Shown: piece after piece, positions 1-8,345 of the stretch
Numbering within the stretch: the stretch's first letter is position 1
How the letters are laid out: each line of letters begins with the position of its first letter
Source: Acidobacteriaceae bacterium
GTDB lineage: Bacteria > Acidobacteriota > Terriglobia > Terriglobales > Acidobacteriaceae
Assembly (NCBI GenBank): GCA_025462885.1
Contig: JAOAPN010000006.1
Span: 1 to 64,000 of the forward strand
Direction of reading: 5' to 3'
DNA length: 64,000 nucleotides
The notes under the pieces: generated by a model
The model's database searches: none
What the model was told of the DNA's origin: nothing
The model's input: the letters and a program-made list of their open reading frames with translations, nothing else
Made by a program: the position numbers and the translations under genes

Positions 1-224
1 AACCTCTTGTGTTCCAGTTGTCCTGCCAAGGGCACGGCTGGGTAGCGAAGTTCGGTTGTGATAACCGCTGAATGCATATAAGCGGGAAGCACGCTCTAAG
101 ATGAGATCTCCCAACCCAAAAGGGAAATGAAGGGCCCAAGAAGACCACTTGGTTGATAGGCTGGAGGTTGAAGTGCAGTAATGCATGTAGCTTACCAGTA
201 CTAATCGCCCGTTCGGCTTGTCCA
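1..224 (+). rRNA. rrl: 23S ribosomal RNA, 3' end (partial)
   Basis: The sequence carries the conserved 3' terminal domain of bacterial 23S rRNA, including the stretch around GTACTAATCG near 199-208 that lies just before the mature 3' end. The 5' part lies outside the window. The exact 3' end is estimated to within a few bases by comparison with the usual end of the molecule. The 5S gene follows about 155 bases downstream, as in a normal rRNA operon. Confidence 0.93.
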
Positions 225-379
225 TAGAATTTACTCTGCGCAGTGAGAATGTCCACTGTTCTAGAGCATTCAATACAAGCTTTGTAGTTATAACTTTTGG
301 ATAAAACGCAACATGTAACAAACGTCTAAACCCAATCTATTCAGTTGTGGAAGATCGCGTGAGCGAGATTTCTAAAGTT

Positions 380-497
<118 letters not shown>

Positions 498-503
498 TAA
501 TAT

Positions 504-536
504 CAAGCCCCATCCTTTCGAGGATGGGGCTTTTTC
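504..536 (+). terminator. Intrinsic terminator of the rRNA operon
   Basis: AAGCCCCATCC and GGATGGGGCTT form an 11-bp stem with a short TTTCGA-type loop, followed by a run of T. It stands 7 bases after 5S and is a standard rho-independent terminator. Confidence 0.9.
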
Positions 537-589
537 TTGTTCGGTATTATTGGGTCGAACGAAGGTCTCCCTGTTAGAAAGATGTGAAG

Positions 590-1808
590 ATGAAGATCTC
601 AATCTGGCTCGTATTGGTGGTTCTTTTAAGCATCGTTCTTGCAATGCCTGCCAACTCCGCTGCTGCCGCCCATGAAGATGGAAAGGCTTTAGCGGCCGTC
701 ACGCATGATTTATGCCATCACCAGGTCGCAATGCTGGGAGAGAGTGCCACACACGGAGATGGTCGCACCGAAGCTTTCAAAGTTGCGCTAGTGGAAAGAC
801 TTGTCAATGAATGCGGATACGACAGTGTGTTCTTTGAAGCGAGTCACCCCGAGTTCATCAACATTGCCAAACGGCTTCGTGCAGGACAGGTCGCTACCGC
901 GGATCAGGTCGCTTCTGCTGTTGGTGGGCTATGGAAGTTCGATCAGGAGTTCCAACCCCTCGTTCCATTTCTCCTGGCAAAGGCACAAACCGGGCAGATC
1001 TCCCTCGGAGGCATAGCAGATCTCCCTCGGAGGCATAGACGATCAGTTGGGCCAAATGGGCCAGGATTTTGCCAACGTGGAGCTGGTCACCGAATTGACG
1101 GGCCTTCTTCCGCAACCTCAGAGACAGGACTGCGGTGTCGCGCTTCATCGTCGTATCTATAGCGATAACACCGAAGCCGCTCTCTATTCCAAATTGGATC
1201 GCTCTCAGATCGCCACATGCCTTTCCAATATTCAACGCATAGTCACAGCGGACAGAACCACCGCGGTCCGTGACGAAGAGGAACGACTTGAGATGATCTC
1301 TGCGATTCAGCGTTGGATAAGCCGAGACTTCACCTCGGACGCAGAGATGATAGTAGAACGAGATCGGTCGATGTTCCAAAACTTCGAATGGCTGCGAAGG
1401 CAGCAGCCTCGGCGGCACAAAGTTATCCTCTGGGCAGCGACGGTTCACATTGCAAAACAAGGAGACCCCACATGGGGTGACCACACAGGCGCGAACTTCG
1501 GTTCGTATGTGCACCAGAAGTATGGCGCACATGCGTTTTCGTTAGGATTCTCGGCACTGACCGGTTCTTACAGACAGGGTAGACGCAACATTCAGAATAT
1601 TCCCTCTGCACCGAAGGACTCCCTGGAGGCGCAAGCGCCGCGAAGAGGTGGATCGGAGGCAGTGTACGTCGGCTCAGCGCAGCTTGTGGGGATGGGTACG
1701 GTACCGGGAGCGGTTTTCCGGCATTCCTACCAGGCATTGCCATGGGCCACATTCGTCGACGGCGTAATTGTCCTGCGGGAGGAAGCGCCGCCACATAGTA
1801 CCAGGTGA
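590..1808 (+). pseudogene. Erythromycin esterase family protein, frameshifted
   Basis: The reading frame starts at ATG 590 (a GTG two codons upstream is possible) with a signal peptide of about 25 residues, so the product would be exported. The first part has the family motif GESATHGDGRTEAF and FFEASH. The frame is lost near 1017 and the rest of the gene continues in the next frame up to 1808. The switch coincides with a 22-bp direct duplication (995-1038). Removing one copy restores a single ORF of about 398 codons and rebuilds the family-like segment GGIDDQLGQMGQD. Length then matches Ere-family hydrolases of about 400 residues. Members hydrolyse macrolide lactone rings, but many environmental homologues have unknown substrates. 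As it stands the gene should give only a truncated protein. A sequencing error is the alternative, though a precise 22-base duplication is an unusual error. Confidence 0.85.
995..1038 (+). repeat. 22-bp tandem duplication inside the Ere-family gene
   Basis: Positions 995-1016 and 1017-1038 are identical, each starting CAGATCTCCC and ending GGAGGCATAG. Twenty-two is not a multiple of three, so the second copy shifts the frame by one base and breaks the gene. Confidence 0.95.
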
Positions 1809-2321
1809 GGACCTTACTTTAGCCTGCAGTCTGCACCGAAGCTCTATAGCGATTTGAGAGCGGGCGGATTAGAGATCTACCACACGACTTCTCGAAGAGG
1901 TATGCGATTCTGGCTCATATTTTTTTGCTTAGAACTCCCAAGAACGAGCCTTGAGAATTATAAGCAGTAGGTATGGTGGCGTGTTATGGGTCGGGCTTTC
2001 GGTCCTTTGGAACCTGACATCTCGGCACCTGGGGCTTTGCCCCCGGCTAGGATAGGGCGCGCCGTTGGCGCTTGTTGGTGCGGGTGCTTTGGGTGTTGGC
2101 TGGAGCGTTTTCGTGGATGAGATTGTGTTTCGCGCGTTGATTACCCGACCTCCACCCCACCCATGCGATGAGGCTGCATGAATGGGGCACCCGACCGCCT
2201 GCGGTACGAGTAAGCAGCTTGGCCGTATCGACCTATAGAAACGAGACGAAGGACCTGCAGTTGTTGGAGTTGCACAGTGCTCATCCATTGAAATTACGTC
2301 AAGAACTTTAGAGACGGGACA
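1809..2321. other. Intergenic region of 513 bp with small hairpins and no gene
   Basis: No convincing gene is present. Around 2029-2075 there are two adjacent small inverted repeats (GGGGCTTTGCCCC and GCGCGCC-GTT-GGCGC). In the plus frame over about 2068-2145 the translation ends in VDEIVFRALIT, which faintly resembles the ExxxR region of CPBP-family membrane proteases, but it is neither started nor continued. A further imperfect inverted repeat, CCCATGC/GCATGAATGGGG, lies at about 2159-2190. The region looks like repeat-derived or decayed sequence. Confidence 0.5.
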
Positions 2322-4421
2322 CTAGTTGTCCTTTGAAGATCGTGACTTGTTGCGTTCAGCGTCGCGGGTGTGTCGAACCTTGTCGATCTGCTGCTCTGTC
2401 TTGCGGATCTCGTCGTCTGCCTTGCGAAGCTGATCCCGTACCTCGTTGTCGGAGAGAGTTCTGCCGCTGGGTCCGATGGCTGTTTGTCTGCCGTCTGCGC
2501 CGACGGAGATCCTGGTCCCGTTGGAGCCGGAGTACGTGACACTTCCATCGGCGTTCTTGTTGTAGCGGCTTCCGTTTGCCCCGACGTATACGATGCTGCC
2601 GTCCGCATTGGATGTCAGGCGCGTTCCCTTGGAGGCGCTGTAGACCTTACTTCCATCGACATTTTCTGTGAGGTAAGTCCCGTCCGGCGCGCGGTAGACG
2701 CTGCTTCCATCCGCACCGGCCCTGATGTTCAGGCCATCCTTGCCAATGATGACTTTGCTGCCGTCTGAACCGGAGATGATCTTGACTCCGTCTTTCCCGA
2801 TGTAGACGCTGCTTCCATCTTCACCGGTGATGTTCAGGCGTTCTGACTTATCCGGAGCAGACGGCGGCAGGGGCGGGAGCGGCGGCAGGTGGGCAAGATT
2901 TGCCTTCTTGATGCCGATGTCGCCTTCGCTCGTATTGATGCGAATCAGCGTGCCGCCTTTTCCGACGGTCCCGCCCAGGCTGCGGCGACTGTTGTTCTCC
3001 TGGGAACTCAACGAGAAGTCGTTTTCGATGTCTCCGTTGCTGGTTTCAGCCTGAACGGTAAAGGAAGCCTTTTCCGGTACGGTAACGTTTACCGAGCCGT
3101 GTCGGTTCTGAACCGTGACGTTTCCGAGCGGGGGAGCGCTGATGAGATCGACGGAACCGTTGCTGTTTGTAACATTTAGATCGCCTGCAACGTGTTCCAG
3201 ATTGATGTTGCGGCTGCGGGTTGTGAGTGAAACTGGCCCCTGGGCACCATCGGCCGAGATATCGCTGGAGCTGATGTTGATTTCGCCGCTCAAGCTTGCG
3301 AGTTGGAAGTCGGTGCGGCTGCTGTGGAAACGAACGGTCCCCCGAATGTGCTCGACATGGGTGCTGCCGAAGAAGTCGCCCCCGATCGAAACCGGGCCGG
3401 CGATATCGGAGATGGTTAGATCCCGGCCGCGGCCGTCGACACTGAGGGAGCCGTCGATGCTGTGCGCGGAGAAGGAGGAGCCGCTATTGTTGATACGCGC
3501 GCTGACGGGGCCTTTGATGGCAGAGACTTCGATGTCTCCGTGATTCGCCGTGACATTCAGCGGCGCGGCGATGGTGCTGGCGCGGACATCGCCGTGATTC
3601 GCGGAGATCGTAACGGGAGCGGAGGTCGGAAGGGTGATGACGAGATCGGCGTGCGCGCCTTCGAGCGCTGGCATGATGACGTCGAAAGCGCCTCCGTTGC
3701 TGCCGGACGGGACATTGAGGCGAGGCGTCAGCTCGTTGGCCCGGTTCTCGGCGTCGGAGTCGGAGCGGGTATAGACCTGTTTGTGGACCATGATATGGAT
3801 CTGGTTATCAGTGCTGGTCCCGGAGACTGACACGTCGCCGCGGGGATTTGTAACGTTCAGGGTGGCATTTGCGGGAAATGCCTGGTCCAGACTTTGATCG
3901 CTCTCGTGCTTGTCGCCGAAGAACTGGTCCATATTCTCGGGAGTAATGCCCATTCCAAAGCCGTGGGCGAAGAAGTCGCGCTGACCCTCGTTGAATCCGT
4001 GGAAGCCGATTCCCGCGATGGCGATGAGGACGATCAGGAAGACCACGCCGCCGCCAATCATGGGACGTCCGTACGCAGCGTTATCCTTGTTGCTGTTGCG
4101 GTCGATGGCCCATTCGATCACCAGAACCACGCCGATTGCGACGAGGAGGAGCGGCCAGAATCGCCCAAAGTACACGCCAACGCGATAAAAAGAGATCCGG
4201 CCAAGCTGGACAAGAAGAAAGAGCACGCCGAGTGCCACCACCAGGATGGGACCGACGATCGAGCCGCGTCGCATGCCTCGCATCTGGGCACGATACGCAT
4301 CTCGCTGTGCGCGGATCATGTCGCGCTGGGCCCGTGCCTGTTCGCGCAGAACCCGGCGCTGATACTTCCAGTCCTGCCCGGAGGGCGGTGGTGGAGGATA
4401 CGGAGGAGGGTAGCCGGCCAT
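2322..4421 (-). CDS. Membrane-anchored DUF4097 beta-strand repeat protein with C-terminal DG repeats
   Basis: The 699-residue protein starts with a proline-rich and then arginine/glutamine-rich cytoplasmic segment (1-52). Three membrane segments follow at about 54-75, 83-105 and 120-142, the first pair resembling the LiaF/DUF5668 membrane unit. Residues about 185-510 are a DUF4097-type array of short beta strands expected to lie outside the membrane. From about 527 to 645 there are roughly twenty-residue repeats of the form DGSxVYxGxxG, and the tail from about 655 is a charged helix. It is the last gene of a four-gene cassette: its ATG lies two bases after the stop of the B-box gene, and the SD AGGAAGGA sits inside that gene's end. 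DUF4097 proteins are usually linked to envelope stress or adhesion, but no biochemical role is certain. Confidence 0.8.
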   Translation of the reverse strand: MAGYPPPYPPPPPSGQDWKYQRRVLREQARAQRDMIRAQRDAYRAQMRGMRRGSIVGPILVVALGVLFLLVQLGRISFYRVGVYFGRFWPLLLVAIGVVLVIEWAIDRNSNKDNAAYGRPMIGGGVVFLIVLIAIAGIGFHGFNEGQRDFFAHGFGMGITPENMDQFFGDKHESDQSLDQAFPANATLNVTNPRGDVSVSGTSTDNQIHIMVHKQVYTRSDSDAENRANELTPRLNVPSGSNGGAFDVIMPALEGAHADLVITLPTSAPVTISANHGDVRASTIAAPLNVTANHGDIEVSAIKGPVSARINNSGSSFSAHSIDGSLSVDGRGRDLTISDIAGPVSIGGDFFGSTHVEHIRGTVRFHSSRTDFQLASLSGEINISSSDISADGAQGPVSLTTRSRNINLEHVAGDLNVTNSNGSVDLISAPPLGNVTVQNRHGSVNVTVPEKASFTVQAETSNGDIENDFSLSSQENNSRRSLGGTVGKGGTLIRINTSEGDIGIKKANLAHLPPLPPLPPSAPDKSERLNITGEDGSSVYIGKDGVKIISGSDGSKVIIGKDGLNIRAGADGSSVYRAPDGTYLTENVDGSKVYSASKGTRLTSNADGSIVYVGANGSRYNKNADGSVTYSGSNGTRISVGADGRQTAIGPSGRTLSDNEVRDQLRKADDEIRKTEQQIDKVRHTRDAERNKSRSSKDN

Positions 4422-4423
4422 GA

Positions 4424-5692
4424 TTAGCGTCCTTCCTGGTCGTTCGTCGTGCTGGTGGGAACGATGGAGGTAGAAGTGGCAGGCGAAGCCGCAGCTTGTT
4501 CCGTCGCGGCAGGCTGTGGCTGATGCTGATAGGGATACGGGGTTTGCGCAGCATCGCTGTAGGCAGCGCGTTCGAGGATGGTCATCAATCCGGCGACGAT
4601 GATGAAGAGCGGCCAGCTATGTCCCCAGGAGAGAATACGGAACTCCGCGAGGAAGAAGATGATTCCCACCAGCACGACCCAGATGGAGCCACGCAGGGCA
4701 CGAAAGACACGGACGCGATACATGGGGGTGCCGTCGTCCTGCAGGCTGGTACCGGACTCCGTCATCTTGCGGATGAAGAGCCAGACGCCTAACCCGATCA
4801 GCAGAAACGGGGTGATATGGCGCAGCGGGAAGCCGTGGAAGATGCCCGAGTTTCCGATCAGGAAGAAAAGTCCCAGGCCGATCAGCCAGATAGCACCGAC
4901 GGGGAAGCGGCTGCGGGGTGCAGGAGTGGCGGCCCCATAATAGGGGTCGGAGTAGGGAGCGCCATACGGGGGGACCGGCGGTACGGGCGGAACATAGTTA
5001 TAGTTATGGCTGTCGGCGGGCGCACCCCAGCTCGAGGCAGGTGGGGTGTACGGCGGATAGGGAGCTGCAGCAGGCGGAGCGTAAGTGCCTGCTGCGGTGT
5101 AGCTTCCGGCCGGGGGCGGCGTGGATTCGGCTGCGGGGGCACCGGTCTCGGGGGTGTAAGGAGCAGCCGTGGGCCAGGCTTTGCCGAAGCCGAAACGTTC
5201 GCCCAGATCATTGAGACCAAAGGGGTTCGGGAGCGGGGTTCCGGCGAGACGGGCGCGAGCGGTGTGGTTGGCCTCAATGGCCTGATAGATCACCCAGCCG
5301 GTGATAAACAGGCCGAAGATGGCGTTGACGTCGCTGGCAAGGCTGACCAGGATCGCGAAGACGATCAGGTGAACGATTCCCTTGGCGTACTGGCCGTTGT
5401 ACATGGCGCCGACACCGGGAATGAAACCGAGCAGTGTCGCGACGGCAGGACTGGGAGCGCCGGGAACGCGGGGCGGCGGGATCACACTGTCGACGACGTA
5501 GTTTACGCTGTCGGAGTTGACGCCGTAGGGCGGAATTCCACCCGGGGCAGAGGTTCCGGCGAGGCGTGCGGCAAGGCAGGGCTCGCAAAAAACCGCGGAG
5601 CCGACGGTGCGAGAGCATTCCTGGCAGAGAGGCTTGCCACAGTTCTGGCAAAAAGCAATACGTTCACGATCGGGATGGTTGGCGCAATTCAT
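4424..5692 (-). CDS. B-box zinc-finger membrane protein with TM2- and LiaF-like segments
   Basis: Start chosen at 5692 because this ATG overlaps the stop of the anti-sigma gene (ATGA, 5689-5692) and has the SD AGGAAG upstream; an ATG nine codons earlier is possible. The product has 422 residues. Residues 3-39 hold a B-box-like zinc site (C3, H6, C15, C18, C23, C26, C36, C39). A pair of membrane segments follows, with the turn FIPGVGAMYNGQ typical of TM2/DUF5683-like proteins. Next comes a long Pro/Ala/Tyr-rich linker, then further membrane segments like those in LiaF. Translational coupling to the anti-sigma gene suggests a membrane partner of the sigma/anti-sigma pair. The function is inferred only from context. 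Confidence 0.8.
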   Translation of the reverse strand: MNCANHPDRERIAFCQNCGKPLCQECSRTVGSAVFCEPCLAARLAGTSAPGGIPPYGVNSDSVNYVVDSVIPPPRVPGAPSPAVATLLGFIPGVGAMYNGQYAKGIVHLIVFAILVSLASDVNAIFGLFITGWVIYQAIEANHTARARLAGTPLPNPFGLNDLGERFGFGKAWPTAAPYTPETGAPAAESTPPPAGSYTAAGTYAPPAAAPYPPYTPPASSWGAPADSHNYNYVPPVPPVPPYGAPYSDPYYGAATPAPRSRFPVGAIWLIGLGLFFLIGNSGIFHGFPLRHITPFLLIGLGVWLFIRKMTESGTSLQDDGTPMYRVRVFRALRGSIWVVLVGIIFFLAEFRILSWGHSWPLFIIVAGLMTILERAAYSDAAQTPYPYQHQPQPAATEQAAASPATSTSIVPTSTTNDQEGR

Positions 5693-6729
5693 ACCAGGCT
5701 CGCTTCCTGTACTCGGCAATCATTGTTGTTCTTGAAAAACGTGTTGAAGGTGCTACGCGGATCAATGCTAGGAGAAAGTACTGCAACAGTAGAAGGCGTG
5801 GGCTGCACGGGTGCAGGAATTGGGCTGGAGTCGGCATCGGCCTGGGCCACAACGTAGCGGAGGCTGACGTGCAGATCTTCGCGGCGGCTGGTGCCGGGCC
5901 TGGGCCGCGGACGGGCTTCCTTCTCGGGCTTGTCCTGATTCTGCTGGCCCGGCTGGCTGCCGGCTGGCTTGGAGTCTGAGTCTGCCGGTGCCGATTTCGC
6001 CGGAGCCGAAGTCGTGTCGGCGTCTGAGGAACTCTGCAGATCATGGACGCGGGACTCCAACTCATAGACCACACGGAGGTTGTCGTAGTAGCGGACAACG
6101 TGGGCGTTGGCCTCGGAGATGCTGCGTTTCAGGCTGGAGGGCCGCAGATCGCTGGCATGCAACTGGCTGAGCTTGACGCCGGTGAGGTTCATGGTCAGTG
6201 CTACGGAGAAGAATGCCATCGCGGCGGTCATGGCCAGGCGGGGCTGCAGCAGGGTCTGGCCGACTGTCCGCAGGTTGAAGCTGGCGGCGATGCGGCTACG
6301 GAACGGAAGTACGTTCGTGGTCGCGTATTTGTTTGCCAAACCAGCAGTCGGACGGCCAAGCAGCGTGTTGGAGGGGACGAGGTACGGTCCCGAGCCGGAC
6401 TTCGCGGCAATCGTTTTCCCGTCGGTCTGAAGGCCGGTTTGGGTGGCGATCGCACCGGTGGTCTGGGCGAGAATGCGTTCGAGGAGGTCCGAGGATGGCT
6501 CTGGGCGCGGAGACTTGAGCATCTCCAGCCACGCGGCGCCGCGCTTGGCGTCGGCCACCATCTCACTGCAAGGAGTGCAGTTCATCAGATGGAGGTCGAA
6601 CACGACCTGCTCGGCGGCGGTCAGGGTGCCGTCCAGCGCGTCCATTAGCATTGCTTCGCACTGTGCGCAGTGCTGGGGATCGCCGGATTGGGTCGGCTTG
6701 CTGCTCCCGAATTGGTTATGGTCTGCCAC
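5689..6729 (-). CDS. Zinc-finger (zf-HC2) transmembrane anti-sigma factor
   Basis: The 346-residue protein has an N-terminal anti-sigma zinc-binding domain: C21 and C24, then H47, C51 and C54 in the HxxxCxxC pattern. One membrane segment lies at about 165-185, and an extracytoplasmic part with a coiled-coil-like stretch and a Pro/Lys-rich tail follows. It starts with GTG directly after the TAA of the sigma-factor gene, with the SD AGGTGA inside that gene, so the two are translationally coupled. By family knowledge it would hold the sigma factor at the membrane until a signal releases it. The signal is unknown. Confidence 0.85.
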   Translation of the reverse strand: MADHNQFGSSKPTQSGDPQHCAQCEAMLMDALDGTLTAAEQVVFDLHLMNCTPCSEMVADAKRGAAWLEMLKSPRPEPSSDLLERILAQTTGAIATQTGLQTDGKTIAAKSGSGPYLVPSNTLLGRPTAGLANKYATTNVLPFRSRIAASFNLRTVGQTLLQPRLAMTAAMAFFSVALTMNLTGVKLSQLHASDLRPSSLKRSISEANAHVVRYYDNLRVVYELESRVHDLQSSSDADTTSAPAKSAPADSDSKPAGSQPGQQNQDKPEKEARPRPRPGTSRREDLHVSLRYVVAQADADSSPIPAPVQPTPSTVAVLSPSIDPRSTFNTFFKNNNDCRVQEASLV

Positions 6730-7551
6730 TTAAATCACCTGCCCTTCTATACGTTGCAAAAGCCTTGCAAGTTCCCCGCGACCGCGACTGATGCGGCTTT
6801 TAACCGTTCCCTCGGGTATGCGGAGGATAGCTGCAATCTCTTTGTAATCCATATCTTCCAGGTCGCGTAGGATAACAGCCTCGCGGAGTTCCGGAGAAAG
6901 TTGTTTTAGTGCCGCCTGGACCTTTACTTTCAGCTCCAGCCCGGCGACGTGCTGCTCCTGGCTGGGCCGGGTGTCGGCGAGGCGATCTCCCATGGTGGCA
7001 CCGTCGGCCTCGCCGTCGAAGCTGGCGTCCAGAGAATCGGAGGCACGGTCGAGCCGGGTACGGCGGAAGTGGTCTACGAGGAGGTTGCGCGCCAGGGTCG
7101 TAATCCAGGTCTGGAAGCTGCCCTTCAAAGTGTCGAAACTGGAGAGATTTTTATAAAGCTTAAGGAAGACGTCCTGGGTGAGGTCTTCGGCGTCGGTGGG
7201 CGAACCGGTGAAGCGGTAGCAGATCGCATAGATGCGGCGATGCTGCGAGACGACGAGCTGCTGCCAGGCCTGCGGGTCGCCGGCGATGCACTGACGGACC
7301 AGCTTGCTGACTGCTTCCTGCTCGGCTTCCTGTTCCGGCGTGCGCTGCAACTTTACCTCGAATGGTTTGGATGGTGGGAGCAGTGTACCGCGTGAGGTGG
7401 CGGGGGTGCTCACCGGAAGAGGCGTCGAGCCGCTGTTACTGGCCCGGCCCAGGCTCATATCCCGGGGAGCGCGGACGCTGCGGGTCGGGGGCCGGTAGCT
7501 GGCTCGTCTGCCTGAAATCGGGATCGCGATGTGTAAAACGCCCATGCGCAT
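6730..7551 (-). CDS. ECF-type RNA polymerase sigma factor
   Basis: Residues about 94-168 are sigma region 2, with DAEDLTQDVFLKLY at 120-133. Residues about 210-265 are region 4, with a helix-turn-helix around 236-258 (YKEIAAILRIPEGTVKSR). The 80 residues before region 2 are low-complexity and not needed for the fold, so the true start may lie downstream of 7551, for example at Met32. The anti-sigma gene follows without a gap, which fits the usual ECF pair. The gene heads a four-gene minus-strand cassette ending with a DUF4097 protein. Which promoters it reads cannot be told from the sequence. Confidence 0.9.
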   Translation of the reverse strand: MRMGVLHIAIPISGRRASYRPPTRSVRAPRDMSLGRASNSGSTPLPVSTPATSRGTLLPPSKPFEVKLQRTPEQEAEQEAVSKLVRQCIAGDPQAWQQLVVSQHRRIYAICYRFTGSPTDAEDLTQDVFLKLYKNLSSFDTLKGSFQTWITTLARNLLVDHFRRTRLDRASDSLDASFDGEADGATMGDRLADTRPSQEQHVAGLELKVKVQAALKQLSPELREAVILRDLEDMDYKEIAAILRIPEGTVKSRISRGRGELARLLQRIEGQVI

Positions 7552-7590
7552 CTATACGCATGGGCGCCGGTGATGGTTCAACAGACGACT

Positions 7591-7704
7591 TAGAGCAAAT
7601 TACCTGTTGCTGGGCAGCGGAACTTTTTGAGGAGCGCCGTTTTTCTTGAGGAAAAACAACCATGAGCTCGAAGCCTCCCTCTACACCCACAGGCATTTGC
7701 TCTA
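7591..7704. repeat. 114-bp element with terminal inverted repeats (REPIN-like)
   Basis: The left end TAGAGCAAAT (7591-7600) is repeated inverted at 7695-7704. The similarity runs further inwards: TAGAGCAAAT-TA-CCTGTTGCTG on the left, and TAGAGCAAAT-G-CCTGTGGGTG read from the right. The right end overlaps the last codon and stop of sodC. A single similar end (TAGAGCAGTTTCCTGTTGCTG) occurs at 14456-14476. The element fills most of the gap between sodC and the sigma-factor gene. Confidence 0.6.
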
Positions 7705-8247
7705 GTTGGTTGGGGAGACGACGCCGCAGGCCAGACGGTTGCCCGCATTGCCGGTGGGGTCGGTCTTCATGTCATCGGCCTTCTCGTGGACGACGACGGA
7801 GGTTCCGCCGTTGGCAAGGATGGAGTTAGGCGCTGCCGGGTCCAGCGAGATATAGCTGAGCGTGAAGCTCGCCGTGCCGACGTGGCCTTCGCCGATCATG
7901 ACGTTCCTGGGCAGATCGCCGTCGTGGTGGCCCATCGGATTCTCGAAGCCGTGCTGCTTGGTCTCGGGATTGAAGTGGCCGGCGGCGGTCTTGAAGTCCG
8001 GTGCCTCGCAGAGCGGCTTGGCGTGGATATGGACGGCGTGCTCGCCTACGGGCAGGTTTTTGAGCGCGATCTTGATCTGTACGCCCTTCTTGACCTGCTT
8101 GAAGGTGACGGTGCCGGCATCTTCGCCCTTGCTGTTCTTCAGGTCGGCATGGGCGGTGGGGGCTGCGGTCTTCGCGAAGGCCGGAACGAACGATGGCACG
8201 GCGAGGAAGCTGAGGCTGACGCTAAGTGCTATGGCGGAAAGTCGCAT
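7702..8247 (-). CDS. sodC: Cu/Zn superoxide dismutase, exported
   Basis: The 181-residue protein has a signal peptide ending near AFA (about residue 25). The Cu/Zn SOD metal ligands are all visible: H73 and H75 in VHIH, bridging H91 in AGHFNP, H99, H108 and D111 in the zinc loop, and H154 in VVVHEKADD. C80 and C174 (LACGV) can form the conserved disulfide. It converts superoxide to peroxide and oxygen in the periplasm. The gene stands alone; its stop codon lies inside a repeat element. Confidence 0.95.
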   Translation of the reverse strand: MRLSAIALSVSLSFLAVPSFVPAFAKTAAPTAHADLKNSKGEDAGTVTFKQVKKGVQIKIALKNLPVGEHAVHIHAKPLCEAPDFKTAAGHFNPETKQHGFENPMGHHDGDLPRNVMIGEGHVGTASFTLSYISLDPAAPNSILANGGTSVVVHEKADDMKTDPTGNAGNRLACGVVSPTN

Positions 8248-8345
8248 TCTGGATGTCTCCTGAGGTTCTGATGCTGCTGAGGACGACTGAGTCGAGCTAC
8301 TGCGTAAGGATACAGCAGCAGGAGTCGCGGGAACATTATGGACCG

